Shown: positions 18,143 to 26,407 of the stretch, one piece after another
How positions within the stretch are numbered: position 1 is the stretch's first letter
Layout of the letters: each line of letters begins with the position of its first letter
Source: CAUZEO01 sp963578625
GTDB taxonomy: Bacteria; Verrucomicrobiota; Kiritimatiellia; SLOV01
NCBI GenBank assembly: GCA_963578625.1
Contig: CAUZEO010000018.1
Span: 1 to 33,684, forward strand
Length of the DNA: 33,684 nucleotides
Direction of reading: 5' to 3'
Program-made: the position numbers and the translations under genes
Notes under the pieces: generated by a model
What the model was told of the DNA's origin: nothing
Seen by the model: the letters and a program-made list of their open reading frames with translations, nothing else
Databases searched by the model: none

Positions 18143-18179
18143 TTTATGGTTTCTTGTCTATTTCCGATGCCGCAGGTGC

Positions 18180-18328
18180 AAGTTTTGGAGTGCGGCGCTC
18201 TGCGCCGCTATGGATCTGTGTGGAGCCTATGTCCCCCTGTAGCTTGGGCTTCCAAGCCCGAACAGCGCCGCAAGGGACAACCATAAAGTGCGAAGGGAAG
18301 AGCGCGCTCCTCCATTCTCCAGGTATGT
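18180..18328. repeat. GC-rich dispersed-repeat-like intergenic element
   Basis: The left end has GTGCGGCGCTCTGCGCCGC, a strong small palindrome. Inside lies GCTTGG-GCTT-CCAAGC, and the right end (GAGCGCGCTCCTCC) partly mirrors the left end. From memory, sequences beginning 'TGGAGTGCGGCGCT' recur between genes in verrucomicrobial genomes. A second palindrome, TCGCCCT-CC-AGGGCGA, follows at about 18389-18404. No gene is visible between 18143 and 18415. Confidence 0.4.
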
Positions 18329-18415
18329 TCTCCTCTTGTTCCGGGTCGGCCGGGCCGGAGCTTTCCGGTCGGGCCCCAGGAAAAGCGCTCGCCCTCCAGG
18401 GCGAGGTGCCGGCGC

Positions 18416-18609
18416 CCGTTCAACTGGGGCCCGGGCAATGGGGACCGGGACACGTGGTCCCTGCCGTTTCGATCGCGTTCCGACCAGCGCTACGCGGTGG
18501 AGTGGTCCGAGGACCTCGTGACCTGGACGCCCATCGTGACCAATGTGCAGGGGACCGATGATGAACCCTCGGTTGCGGTTTCTTCCGCCTGCTGGTGGAG
18601 GATCAATAG
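18416..18609 (+). pseudogene. Relic: C-terminal end of a secreted protein
   Basis: The frame from 18416 reads PFNWGPGNGDRDTWSLPF, then QRYAVEWSEDLVTWTPIVTN. After a frameshift near 18570 it ends FFRLLVEDQ with a TAG at 18607-18609. The pattern 'Y.VEWS.DL..WT.....FFRL.VE' is the closing beta-sandwich of many large secreted proteins of PVC-group bacteria. Nothing of the rest of that protein is visible upstream, where repeats occur instead. Confidence 0.6.
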
Positions 18610-18648
18610 GGCGGGGTGAGCAGCCCCCCGGTCCCCCGCGAAGGCGCC

Positions 18649-19794
18649 CTATTCCGGGATCGACTCGATGGCCGCCTGCAAAGGCAACCAGCGAATATCC
18701 CGGTGCATCCGGTCGCTCCGCGGGTACAGGCCGTCGAAGTAGCCGCGCAGGGCATGGGGCGTGCTCTCCCCGTCGCGGTAGGCCAGGACGATTTCCAGCG
18801 TTCCCTTGTAGCCGAAATCATCCGGGCCCTCATCCACTAGGCGCACCTCGCCGCGCAGGATCGCATGGCGTGTACCCTTTTTAGACGCCACCGGGCTGAG
18901 CTCCAGGTCGCCCTCGACCGCCTTGATCCCGTACACCTCCTTGGTTGCGGGATTGGTGCGATCCATCACGCCGGGGGGATAAATCTGCGAAAGGTACGGG
19001 AGGAGAACGGAAGACGAAACCCGGCGCTCCCCTTCCGGCCAGGCCAGGTGATTCCAGTCGCCATCCTCCACCGGCACCACCTCCACCACCGGGGCCCGGT
19101 AGGCGTGCATGCGCTCGTCGTCGAGGCTGAGTAGCACGCGGATGCCCTGCTTGCCCTGCAGGTCGGGCAATTTCAGCGCGGGCGATTTTGTCGGGCGCTT
19201 CTCCAGGCCGAGGGTGGATGCCGCGCGACTCAACTCGTCGGCGGTATAGCTCTCGATCCTTCCCCGGCGCCCGTATTGCTGGTGGTTGGCGGCGTCAAAA
19301 CTGTGCACCAGGCTTCCCCGGGAATCCAGGATGGCGATATCCACGTTGCTTTGCCGGCCGGGTGTGCGCCCACGCGGTGCTTTGAATTTCTGGTCCCACA
19401 CGGCTTTCACCGCGGCCGGGATATCCGTGTCGTTTCGATGGCCATGCCACGAGGCGATGATATAGGGTTCCAGCTTCCGTACCACGGTCGGATCGATGAG
19501 CGAGGTCCCACGGACCTGCGTGGCCGTTGCTCAACAGTGGCCCGACCTGATGTCCCCGTACTTGGCGTGGATAATGATGAGGTACACGGGCCGGCTCTCC
19601 TTCGCCGCCCGTTTCAGCGCATCATCCAGTGACGCCGCCCAATCCAGCCGGTACATGGCCAGGTCTTTCGCTTCCGGCCGGATGGACCGGTAACGTTCAA
19701 GGATGCCCCGGGTACCGGTTCCGTCACTCCAGCCGGTCCCCGCCACCAGGACCGTGGCCGATAGGCTAAACAAATATAGTAACGTACGTTTCAT
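18649..19794 (-). CDS. Secreted thioredoxin-like protein with in-frame TGA: candidate selenoprotein
   Basis: From the ATG at 19794 a signal peptide (MKRTLLYLFSLSATVLVAG) leads into a thioredoxin-like start, LKRAAKESRPVYLIIIHAKY, then DIRSGHC. The next codon is TGA (19533-19531). The same frame continues without change as ATATQVRGTSLIDPTVVRKL and on to a stop at 18649, 381 residues in all if TGA is decoded. The TGA follows a Cys codon at a plausible redox site, giving Cys87-Sec88. A hairpin with a GGU-containing loop starts 7 bases downstream. Selenocysteine is therefore a real possibility; a nonsense mutation is the alternative. The ~230 residues after the thioredoxin-like part form a beta-rich domain I do not recognise. 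No sel genes are in the window. Confidence 0.6.
19504..19525 (-). promoter_or_regulatory. SECIS-like hairpin just after the in-frame TGA
   Basis: On the minus strand, CCACG-CAGGTC-CGTGG forms a 5-base-pair stem with a 6-base loop. Two outer G-C pairs can be added across a 2-base bulge. The stem starts 7 bases after the TGA (9 for the five-pair core counted from its outer extension is not needed), and the loop's GGU lies 15-17 bases after it. The E. coli fdhF SECIS has a very similar AGGUCU loop but sits 4 bases further away. This was judged by eye, without energy calculation. Confidence 0.4.
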
Positions 19795-20107
19795 CGCTCA
19801 TCCCTGGTTACTGGTTGCGCTCGATATTCCATAGAACGGAGGCACCGGTGCGTTTATTGCATGTCCCATGGACTTTTTTCCCGCCCCCCGTCCGGATACG
19901 GCGTTTTCCAGGCCTTCCGGGTGCTTATCATCTCGTCCCCGGGCGGGTCCGGGTTGCAATCCCGGCTTTCGCTGCTTACGACTTGTCACGGCCCTTCCAG
20001 GGGACCAGCCTTCGGGCCCCGCTCTCCCGCTCCGGAAGTATCAAAGCGCCGCACAGCGGCACGGTCTATCGCAGCGTCGGGCCTCAACGCCATGGAACGG
20101 CGCGAAG
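19795..20107. other. Intergenic stretch without a recognisable gene
   Basis: This stretch separates the thioredoxin-like gene from the relic cluster. Apart from a small palindrome, GCCGC-ACA-GCGGC at 20048-20060, I see nothing. Frames through it are rich in Pro, Arg and Ser and look non-coding. Confidence 0.5.
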
Positions 20108-20335
20108 ATGAGTGTCGTGATCAATGACGATGTGCTCAATCCGCGCAGAATCGCGGACACCGAAAATGTGGCGACCCGAAGTGGTGACTACAATTGGGCG
20201 GGATTTGCCGCCGACGTTCCGGGCGAAGACAATGCGCCCAGCGACAAAATCGAACACCCCATCGGAACCTTGTGCATCGTTGCCGCACTGAAGCAGGCAG
20301 AGCAAACAGGAAAGCAAGTGATCGTGGCACGAGTA
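20108..20335 (+). pseudogene. Unrecognised coding relic, probably a C-terminal fragment
   Basis: The plus frame from the ATG at 20108 has normal-looking protein: SVVINDDVLNPRRIADTENV, SGDYNWAGFAADVPGEDNAP and HPIGTLCIVAALKQAEQTGK. The last segment resembles the closing helix of Gfo/Idh/MocA proteins ('ALKQAEQTGKQV'), but I am not confident of the family. Coherence ends near 20335, where sequence belonging to an opposite-strand arabinofuranosidase fragment begins. Confidence 0.4.
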
Positions 20336-20600
20336 TTGACCATGCAAGGACGGTCTTCGTACGGGCCGATGCCATCCCTCCAATGATACTCGTCCGCAAA
20401 ACAGCCACCCGGCCAACGTAGATTGGGGATGTTGATATGACGCAGAGCCTCGCTGATGTCACTGCGAATGCCGCGTATGTTTGGAATGGACGAGTCAGCA
20501 CCAACCCAAATCCCGTCATAGATACAACGGCCGAGATGCTTGGAGAAATGACCATAGATCTGCTTGTTCGCCTCCCGGCAATACTCGCTCAACGGTTGTT
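20336..20600 (-). pseudogene. Fragment of a GH51 alpha-L-arabinofuranosidase (N-terminal)
   Basis: The minus-strand frame reads NKQIYGHFSKHLGRCIYDGI, then ISEALRHINIPNLRWPGGCF and ADEYHWRDGIGPYEDRP. These match the start of GH51 arabinofuranosidases ('IYGHF.EHLGR.IY.GIW', 'LRWPGGCFADEYHW.DGIGP'). Homology ends after CMVNT near 20336, so both catalytic glutamates, which lie further along in intact enzymes, are missing. Upstream it is joined in frame to an aldolase fragment. Confidence 0.75.
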
Positions 20601-20790
20601 CGAGTCCGTAGTTGGCGGCGCGGATCATCTCCTCTGCCACCACGAAGTCCACGGGTCCATGCTCCATGTCAATCACTACGAAATCGTACCCACACAATCC
20701 GACAATCTCGGTGAACTTCGACGATGGCAGGTACACAAAGCTGCCCACGACCGTTTGGCCTGCTGAAAGATTCTGTTTGTGGGTGTTTAC
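20601..20790 (-). pseudogene. Fragment of an HpcH/HpaI-family aldolase (N-terminal)
   Basis: The frame reads NTHKQNLSAGQTVVGSFVYL, then FTEIVGLCGYDFVVIDMEHG and EEMIRAANY. This is the N-terminal third of HpcH/HpaI aldolases ('G.f......E..g..G.DFvviD.EHgp'). These cytoplasmic enzymes split 2-keto-3-deoxy sugar acids or related compounds. The metal-binding and later catalytic regions are gone. The expected start position is GTA rather than ATG. It runs straight into GH51 sequence in the same frame at about 20600. Confidence 0.75.
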
Positions 20791-20840
20791 TTCATTCCAG
20801 TTGCCACTGGAACAGGTTAACGCAGGCAAATAAAGGGGCC

Positions 20841-20870
20841 TTGAACGGCATTTACGTAAAGCTCTATTAT
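20841..20870 (+). promoter_or_regulatory. Candidate sigma70-type promoter for the 21003 gene
   Basis: TTGAAC (20841-20846) and TATTAT (20865-20870) are 18 bases apart. The predicted transcript would have a leader of about 125 bases before the ATG at 21003. It was found by eye. Confidence 0.35.
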
Positions 20871-21002
20871 GTAGATGTATCGAGGCTGCAGGAACGTGCT
20901 CCAACTTTGCCTTGCGTTCCTTCCGGTGTTTCGGCACGGTCTTCAAAAGTAGACATCACGAGGTGATGAGGTCGAATCAGGGGGGAGAGCCCGGCACCCA
21001 AA

Positions 21003-24000
21003 ATGAGTCCAATAATGAACGACCAGTTATTGCTGCGCTGTCTCGCTCTGCTCATTGGAACCCACGGCATCGTGCATGCGGCGGATAACGCTTGGACGAT
21101 TTCCGTCGCCGTGGACAAGGTCGTCTATCAACCCGGGGAGGATGGCACCGCAACGATTCGTATCGAGTCATCGCCGCCCGAATCCCGTTCGCGGGTTGTG
21201 CGAAGCCGATTGGAATACGGGATGAACGATTCCCTCGATCTTCCCGATGCGAACGTCGATCTTTCAACGACAAATTCGATCCAGATCCCGTTTACGGTGC
21301 GGTCCGGCACCGGGGGATATGCAGTCCGGGCGGAACTGATAGAGAACGATCGCCCTCTCGCCGAAGCGCAGGATGTGTTTGTGGTTGGGAAGAACCCGTT
21401 CCGGTTGGGACAGCAGGCCAGTACCGGGGGCGATCTGGCCTTGAACAAATTACCGTTATACAAGCCGGTGGAAGGCGTCTGGCCGACCCGGTGGCGGAAG
21501 ATGAAAGGCACCTATCTCGAAATCAACTGCCTGGGCCCGGGTGAATTCTGCGGCCTGAAGACGGATTGGGACCAGTGGGTAAGCATGCAGGGGAAATTCA
21601 AACGGACCAAAAAAACGATCCGCGCCTTTACCCGCGAGGCGAACCGGTTGGGCATTCAGGTCATGATGTACAACAACGCCACCCCGTCCGGCTCCATTGG
21701 AACGGAATGGGCGCGCAAACATCCGGAGTGGCTCTCCTACAACTACCAGGGCAGCATGCAGGCCATGATGAACACGCAGGATATCGAGAAGACCAAGTCC
21801 TGGCACCTGACGATGAATCCCGACCAGATCGGCGGGTTCCACCCGTTGCTGATCATGCTGAACGACCGCCAGCTCATCGAATTCGGCTGCGACCAGATGC
21901 TCGCTGCCTACGACGACATGGGACTCGGCGGCGTGCGCTTCGACGGGCACTGGATCATCGGCCCGTCCTGGACCGGCCTGGGGTTCGACATGCGCGGCCG
22001 CCGCCCGACCCGGGGCCAGAGCCTGGACACGGTGAATGCGTGGATCACCCGGCACATGAAGAACTACATCCGGGAACGCAGGCCTGAGTTCCAATTCGCC
22101 TACAACTACGGGCTCAGCTATGAACAAAGCGGGGGCAGGAGCCCCGAGGCCTATCGCGCAGCCTGCGAGGACGGCGGCATGGTCCTCTGGGAGGGAGCGA
22201 CCTTCGGGGACGAATCCTACTCGGATTGGCGCAACGGGGCTTTGGGACTTCGAGACAACGCGTTGCGCGTCCATCAGCACGGCGGCGTTCACTTCGGCTC
22301 CTCGCGTTTCCTGGGAAGCGGGGACCGTTATAGCCGCGGCGATTTCTCACACCGGTATGTCTTCATCACCAATTTCGCGGCAACGAGTCACATCGTCGGC
22401 GGACTCTATCCGGGCCATCCCGGCGAGAATTGGTTGCAGGACCTCTATTTCCGATTTGCGCTGCGCTATCAGCAAATTCTCTACAATAAAGACATCCGGC
22501 CAATCCTCAAACCGGAAGATCATCTTGCCGTCACCGTGAACGGGAAGAAGAGCGACGATCTCTGGTGGAAGCTCTACTCTTACAAACGACCGATAAAAGA
22601 CGGGTATCAACTCATTACTCACCTGGTCAATATGCCGGCTCCCGGCGTAACCAAGAATACGTCGACACCCGATAAAGAACCCTCGCCGCTCAAGAACGTA
22701 CAGATTGCCCTGGCCGACAAGCCGGCGCGTATTTTTCTGCTGGACCCGGAAGCGGAACAATGGATGCGGCAAGTTGACTCCGCGAAAACGATCACGATCC
22801 CTGAGCTGAAGGCATGGAAAATCCTGGTGCAGGAATTTTCCGGCGCCGGGGACCACATTCCGATCGAGGTGATTCCGCAAAAGTCTTTTCACGGCAGGGA
22901 TCTCCTTCCTGAGCCGGAAAACGGCAAGATCATCTTTCCCATCCTGTCGTATGTCCGGGGCGAGTTCGGAACCAGCCTGGTCGCGGATAAAGATTCCCTC
23001 CTCGGCCATGCGTTCCTGTGCACTCCTGCCTTCATCGACGATGTGAAAGTTATGGACGGGCCCCGAAAGGATACGCCCACCATGATGCCGGGCCGACTCC
23101 GCATGACGCTTCGCTTCAAGGTCGCGGACAACTCGAGCCCGAAGAAGGTCTGCAAGCTGACTGGGCGGTTCGGCCAGCGGATCTTTACGTGCGACCAATT
23201 CCGGAAGCCCGGCGTCTTTCAGTCGTTTACATACGAGTACGATTTGAAAGATGGAGAATCCGACTCCATCGCTCTCTTCTATTATGGAGAAACAGACCTG
23301 TACATGGACTCGGTCGTCGTTGAACAGCTCGACCTCGCGCAAGACCGCGATCTGTTCAGCAAGAAAAAGCTCGAGGTCGACTCGCGTCCTGCCCGCAAGG
23401 GCCACTCGAAAAAGGCTCACCTGGCCCGTGGTCTATGGCATGACTATTTCGGTTTTGACGAGGCGCTCGATCGGGCCGGGATCGAATCGACCGAGGCATG
23501 GGAGACCATTTTTAACGATTTCTCGGTGATTGCGCCCGGTCTTCCCGCGGCCCTGTCGGATCTGATGCAAAACGATCTCGTCGCATTGTTGAACTTTGCG
23601 AGCGACTCACTCCAGCCGGTCCAGCGGAAGAATCTTCGGGAGTATGTTCATCGAGGCGGCACCTTGTTTGTAGGCGGCGGGGCTCGCGCATTTGGTCACG
23701 GGTCGTACATGAACACGTTCCTGGCGGAATTGCTTCCTGTGGAAGTGACGAAATTCGATTTGCGAAAAGCGGATGGGGTTGATCAGGTAATTCGCGCCAA
23801 CAGCAGCAATAGGACGACGAAGGGGCTGGATTTTTCCGATGCGCCACGAAACATTTTTTTCCACCAGGTAAAAGCGAAGCCGGGAGCGCACGTGCTGCTC
23901 CGCGCCGGCGACGAGCCGATTCTAACAACGTGGCGTGTCGGCAAAGGCACCGTGTACGCCATGACGGGCACACCGCTCGGGGAGGTGGAAAAGGGCGTAC

Positions 24001-24134
24001 CCTGGTGGCGATGGGCAAGTTGGCAAACGCTTCTGGGCCGCATTCTGGATGAGGCGAGTCCGGCGGACGAAGAAACCTTCAACGAACCGGAACCGGAGCT
24101 GCTGCCGATACTGGCTCAACATGCTGAACCATAG
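21003..24134 (+). CDS. Large secreted glycosidase-like protein with C-terminal amidotransferase-like domain
   Basis: The protein has 1043 residues; an ATG at 21015 is an alternative start, and GGGGGGAGAG lies 13 bases before 21003. A signal peptide ends at VHA-AD (about residue 27). An Ig-like domain covers about 28-130. A TIM-barrel-like region covers about 150-520, with FCGLKTDWDQW, LGIQVMMYNNATPSGS, MGLGGVRFDGHWIIGPSW and FQFAYNYGLSYE. It recalls GH66 dextranase-like or GH13-clan enzymes, with Asp in VRFDGHW as possible nucleophile. Residues about 830-1010 (REYVHRGGTLFVGGGARAFG, LAELLPVEV, WRVGKGTVYAMTGTPLGE) resemble non-catalytic type 1 glutamine amidotransferase-like domains. The exact family is uncertain. 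Confidence 0.8.
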   Translation: MSPIMNDQLLLRCLALLIGTHGIVHAADNAWTISVAVDKVVYQPGEDGTATIRIESSPPESRSRVVRSRLEYGMNDSLDLPDANVDLSTTNSIQIPFTVRSGTGGYAVRAELIENDRPLAEAQDVFVVGKNPFRLGQQASTGGDLALNKLPLYKPVEGVWPTRWRKMKGTYLEINCLGPGEFCGLKTDWDQWVSMQGKFKRTKKTIRAFTREANRLGIQVMMYNNATPSGSIGTEWARKHPEWLSYNYQGSMQAMMNTQDIEKTKSWHLTMNPDQIGGFHPLLIMLNDRQLIEFGCDQMLAAYDDMGLGGVRFDGHWIIGPSWTGLGFDMRGRRPTRGQSLDTVNAWITRHMKNYIRERRPEFQFAYNYGLSYEQSGGRSPEAYRAACEDGGMVLWEGATFGDESYSDWRNGALGLRDNALRVHQHGGVHFGSSRFLGSGDRYSRGDFSHRYVFITNFAATSHIVGGLYPGHPGENWLQDLYFRFALRYQQILYNKDIRPILKPEDHLAVTVNGKKSDDLWWKLYSYKRPIKDGYQLITHLVNMPAPGVTKNTSTPDKEPSPLKNVQIALADKPARIFLLDPEAEQWMRQVDSAKTITIPELKAWKILVQEFSGAGDHIPIEVIPQKSFHGRDLLPEPENGKIIFPILSYVRGEFGTSLVADKDSLLGHAFLCTPAFIDDVKVMDGPRKDTPTMMPGRLRMTLRFKVADNSSPKKVCKLTGRFGQRIFTCDQFRKPGVFQSFTYEYDLKDGESDSIALFYYGETDLYMDSVVVEQLDLAQDRDLFSKKKLEVDSRPARKGHSKKAHLARGLWHDYFGFDEALDRAGIESTEAWETIFNDFSVIAPGLPAALSDLMQNDLVALLNFASDSLQPVQRKNLREYVHRGGTLFVGGGARAFGHGSYMNTFLAELLPVEVTKFDLRKADGVDQVIRANSSNRTTKGLDFSDAPRNIFFHQVKAKPGAHVLLRAGDEPILTTWRVGKGTVYAMTGTPLGEVEKGVPWWRWASWQTLLGRILDEASPADEETFNEPEPELLPILAQHAEP

Positions 24135-24153
24135 GACAAGACCTTGCTGTCCA

Positions 24154-24589
24154 ATGAACAGCCCGCTCCAGTCGTCCGGCTCGATCACTTTTTCGATCAC
24201 ACCTGGCGGGGATACAGACAACGAGTCTCTTGAGGCGCTGGCGCCCCTGCCGCCGTTTGCCACACAATCTCCGGCCGGCGACCGTGACTTTCGAATCACC
24301 ATTGACGGAGTCGGTGTTCGCAATCACCGTACCTACGCCCTGACATGCAGAATGACCGCCGAATCTGCTGATAAGATGATCGTGGATCATCGAGTCCAAT
24401 ACCCGATCCGCTTTACGCCGCAGGCAGTGACACCGGCCAAGGTCGCGGCATGGTGCCCGGAAGAATGGACGCAACCACGTATTGACGTGAACGGCGTGGC
24501 GCAGGCCCTTTATAAACTATGGCGGTGAACGGTTCGTGATCGTGCCCGTAGAAAAGGGGAAGAGCCGGATCATCGTTCACGGGGAATAG
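24154..24589 (+). pseudogene. Frameshifted small gene or relic of unknown function
   Basis: The frame from the ATG at 24154 reads MNSPLQSSGSITFSITPGGD, DFRITIDGVGVRNHRTYALT and PEEWTQPRIDVNGVAQALYK. It would stop at 24528. After a shift near 24515 the alternative frame continues as YGGERFVIVPVEKGKSRIIV and ends with a TAG at 24587-24589. The joined product is about 145 residues and looks like the C-terminal beta domain of a larger protein. I cannot name the family. It lies 19 bases after the 21003-24134 gene and may once have belonged to its operon. Confidence 0.45.
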
Positions 24590-24843
24590 TAGTCGTCTAC
24601 CTCAGGGAGACGGGAGGCTGAAGGGGATGAAGAATGGAATGCAGATCGCGCCGTGCGCTGTGGAACACAGTTCCGCGCGTTTTCTTCCCTTCACCTCTCC
24701 AGCCGCGGCATCCCCCGGTGGGTGATGGCTACTTTCGCATGACGATCGGGCAAACATTGTTTCATAGAAAGTCAACATCTGTCCTGATATCGTCAATTTT
24801 ATCGTGCATGGGTTTTCCCGCCGCGGCGGGAAAAGGAGACCAA

Positions 24844-25701
24844 ATGAACAGCACCAAGATCACGACCCGAGCTTTTCATGCCGTGATTGGGGACAATTCC
24901 CCGGGTCCGGACGGGCATCACGCCGGCTTCAACGGAATCTGGAGCCTGGTGCCGGCGGGAACCACGACGAATATTTTCGGTCCGGGACTCGCAGGGCTAA
25001 ACCTCGAGCACTACATCAACGGCCGGGATGAGGACAAGAAGAAGGACAATATCCTGTTCGATCCACGCAGATCGCCGATGGAGCTCCATCGAAAATCCGC
25101 AACCAGCATCGTCCTTCACCAGCCGCCCACCGCCTTTTACGGGGTCGAAAGCTGGACGGAATTCACCATTCACGAACCCAACACGATCGACATGGCGTTT
25201 CGCTGTGTTCCGAGGAAAGAGATCGATCCCAACGGTTGGATGGGTGTCTTCTGGGCCACCTATGTGAAACCACGGGAAGATCCGTATGCACATTTCCTCG
25301 GCTACGAATCCCCGGAGCAGGTGGAGCCGACCTGGCTCCAAACCGACGGCACAAACATGGTATACAGCCGGGACGCAAAGGTCCCCCTACGATTCCCGGG
25401 GCCGATGCGCGACGAGGCGATGGCTACGACCGATAAAAGACGGTGGGCCGAGCCGTTCTACTATTGCCTTTGGGGAGAATACGCCTACATCGTGATGTTT
25501 GATACGGCTCACGACATCGGCATGTACTCGGGCGACGTCAGGCCGCCGAGAAGTTGGAATCCCTGGGATTTTCAGATGAACATTCACGAACCTCGCGTAG
25601 GTGCGGAGTACCGCCTCAAGGTCCGAATGATCTTCGACAGGTTTCAGGGTCGCGACTGGGTGCAGGAGGAAATGCGGAAGTGGCGGGAGAGTCTTCGTTA
25701 G
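24844..25701 (+). CDS. Unrecognised 285-residue protein
   Basis: The ATG at 24844 has a near-perfect Shine-Dalgarno (AAGGAG at 6 bases), which is why I chose it. An ATG at 24739 in the same frame would add a segment that looks like a signal peptide (STSVLISSILSCMGF then PAAA), so an exported form is possible. The protein is rich in aromatic residues and beta-strand-like stretches: HAGFNGIWSLVPAG, SWTEFTIHEPNTIDMAFRC, DPNGWMGVFWATYV and WAEPFYYCLWGEYAYIVMFD. It ends with a charged helix (EEMRKWRESLR). I recognise no family. The 'GW.G.F' segment faintly recalls 'GFIG' of the 437-2011 and 2250-3719 proteins, but I cannot support homology. Confidence 0.8.
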   Translation: MNSTKITTRAFHAVIGDNSPGPDGHHAGFNGIWSLVPAGTTTNIFGPGLAGLNLEHYINGRDEDKKKDNILFDPRRSPMELHRKSATSIVLHQPPTAFYGVESWTEFTIHEPNTIDMAFRCVPRKEIDPNGWMGVFWATYVKPREDPYAHFLGYESPEQVEPTWLQTDGTNMVYSRDAKVPLRFPGPMRDEAMATTDKRRWAEPFYYCLWGEYAYIVMFDTAHDIGMYSGDVRPPRSWNPWDFQMNIHEPRVGAEYRLKVRMIFDRFQGRDWVQEEMRKWRESLR

Positions 25702-25712
25702 CTCGAGGTTCG

Positions 25713-25754
25713 GTGTTCAATGTTCGAAGTTTGCTCACATCGAACGTCGAACAC
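25713..25754. repeat. Inverted repeat after the 24844-25701 gene
   Basis: GTGTTCAATGTTCGA (25713-25727) and TCGAACGTCGAACAC (25740-25754) pair with two mismatches around a 12-base loop. No T-run follows, so it is a poor intrinsic terminator. It may be a palindromic repeat or a processing site. Confidence 0.45.
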
Positions 25755-25879
25755 TGATCTCTCAAGGATATTGGACGGACTCACTAAGGTGTCCGCCCAT
25801 ATTGGACCGCATGAGGTGACCACGCTCATGAGGATGCGGAATAACCCTGGCCGGCGGGTTGGTTCCGCTTTTGTGCGGT

Positions 25880-26280
25880 CCCATGCATCAACGCCCGCAG
25901 GTAGCGCACATCCTCGGCCACCAGGCGATTCACCGCGTCCACATCCGAAGTCACTCGGGGGGAAAATGGCTGCGGTACTCGGCGTGGACGCTCAGCGGTT
26001 CGGTATGACCGGCCGCCGCCAACGTGTCGAGTAACAAGGGAACATCCAGCACACCGTTCGTGCATAATAACGCAGTAGACGATGTCGAGATCCTCTCTCT
26101 CCAGCATTTCCCAATGGTCGTCGTAAATCCGGCCGAAGGGAGAGGCCTCGGTAGCCCACCTGAGACACTCCGGCTCGATCTCGCAGACCCCGACATTTCG
26201 ACGCCCTTCAGGCGTTGTATCATGGGCATGTGAACGAGGACGACTCGGTCTCCTGCGCCTATGAATCCTGCTTTCAGCAT
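25880..26280 (-). pseudogene. Relic of a Gfo/Idh/MocA oxidoreductase joined to a second fragment
   Basis: The ATG at 26280 starts MLKAGFIGAGDRVVLVHMPM, an oxidoreductase Rossmann start. After a shift the protein continues in another frame as ASPFGRIYDDHWEMLEREDL and DIVYCVIMHE, then shifts back to LLLDTLAAAGH. It then becomes VHAEYRSHFPPE and, after a C-run near 25965, SDVDAVNRLVAEDVRYLRAL. That last part looks like the closing helix of another enzyme, perhaps a sugar-phosphate isomerase. At least three frame changes make it non-functional. It lies just downstream of the rhamnosidase-like gene in the same orientation. Confidence 0.6.
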
Positions 26281-26407
26281 GGGGTGTTCTTGATTGACAA
26301 GAAAGCACTCTTCTCCAGTGGAGCCGCGAGGCCGGGCAAGTGAATTCACCACCGTCGGGAGCCATGATCCCACCACCTCCCCTCCTCGTCCTTGAGGAGG
26401 CGCCATC

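Noticed and set aside
19868..20386. 172-residue plus-strand frame as one gene
   Set aside because: The first ~80 residues are Pro/Arg/Ser-rich and non-coding in character; only the part after 20108 looks like protein, and it ends where an opposite-strand fragment begins.
24135..24160. Terminator after the 21003-24134 gene (GGACA...TGTCC)
   Set aside because: The stem is only 5 base pairs and no T-run follows.
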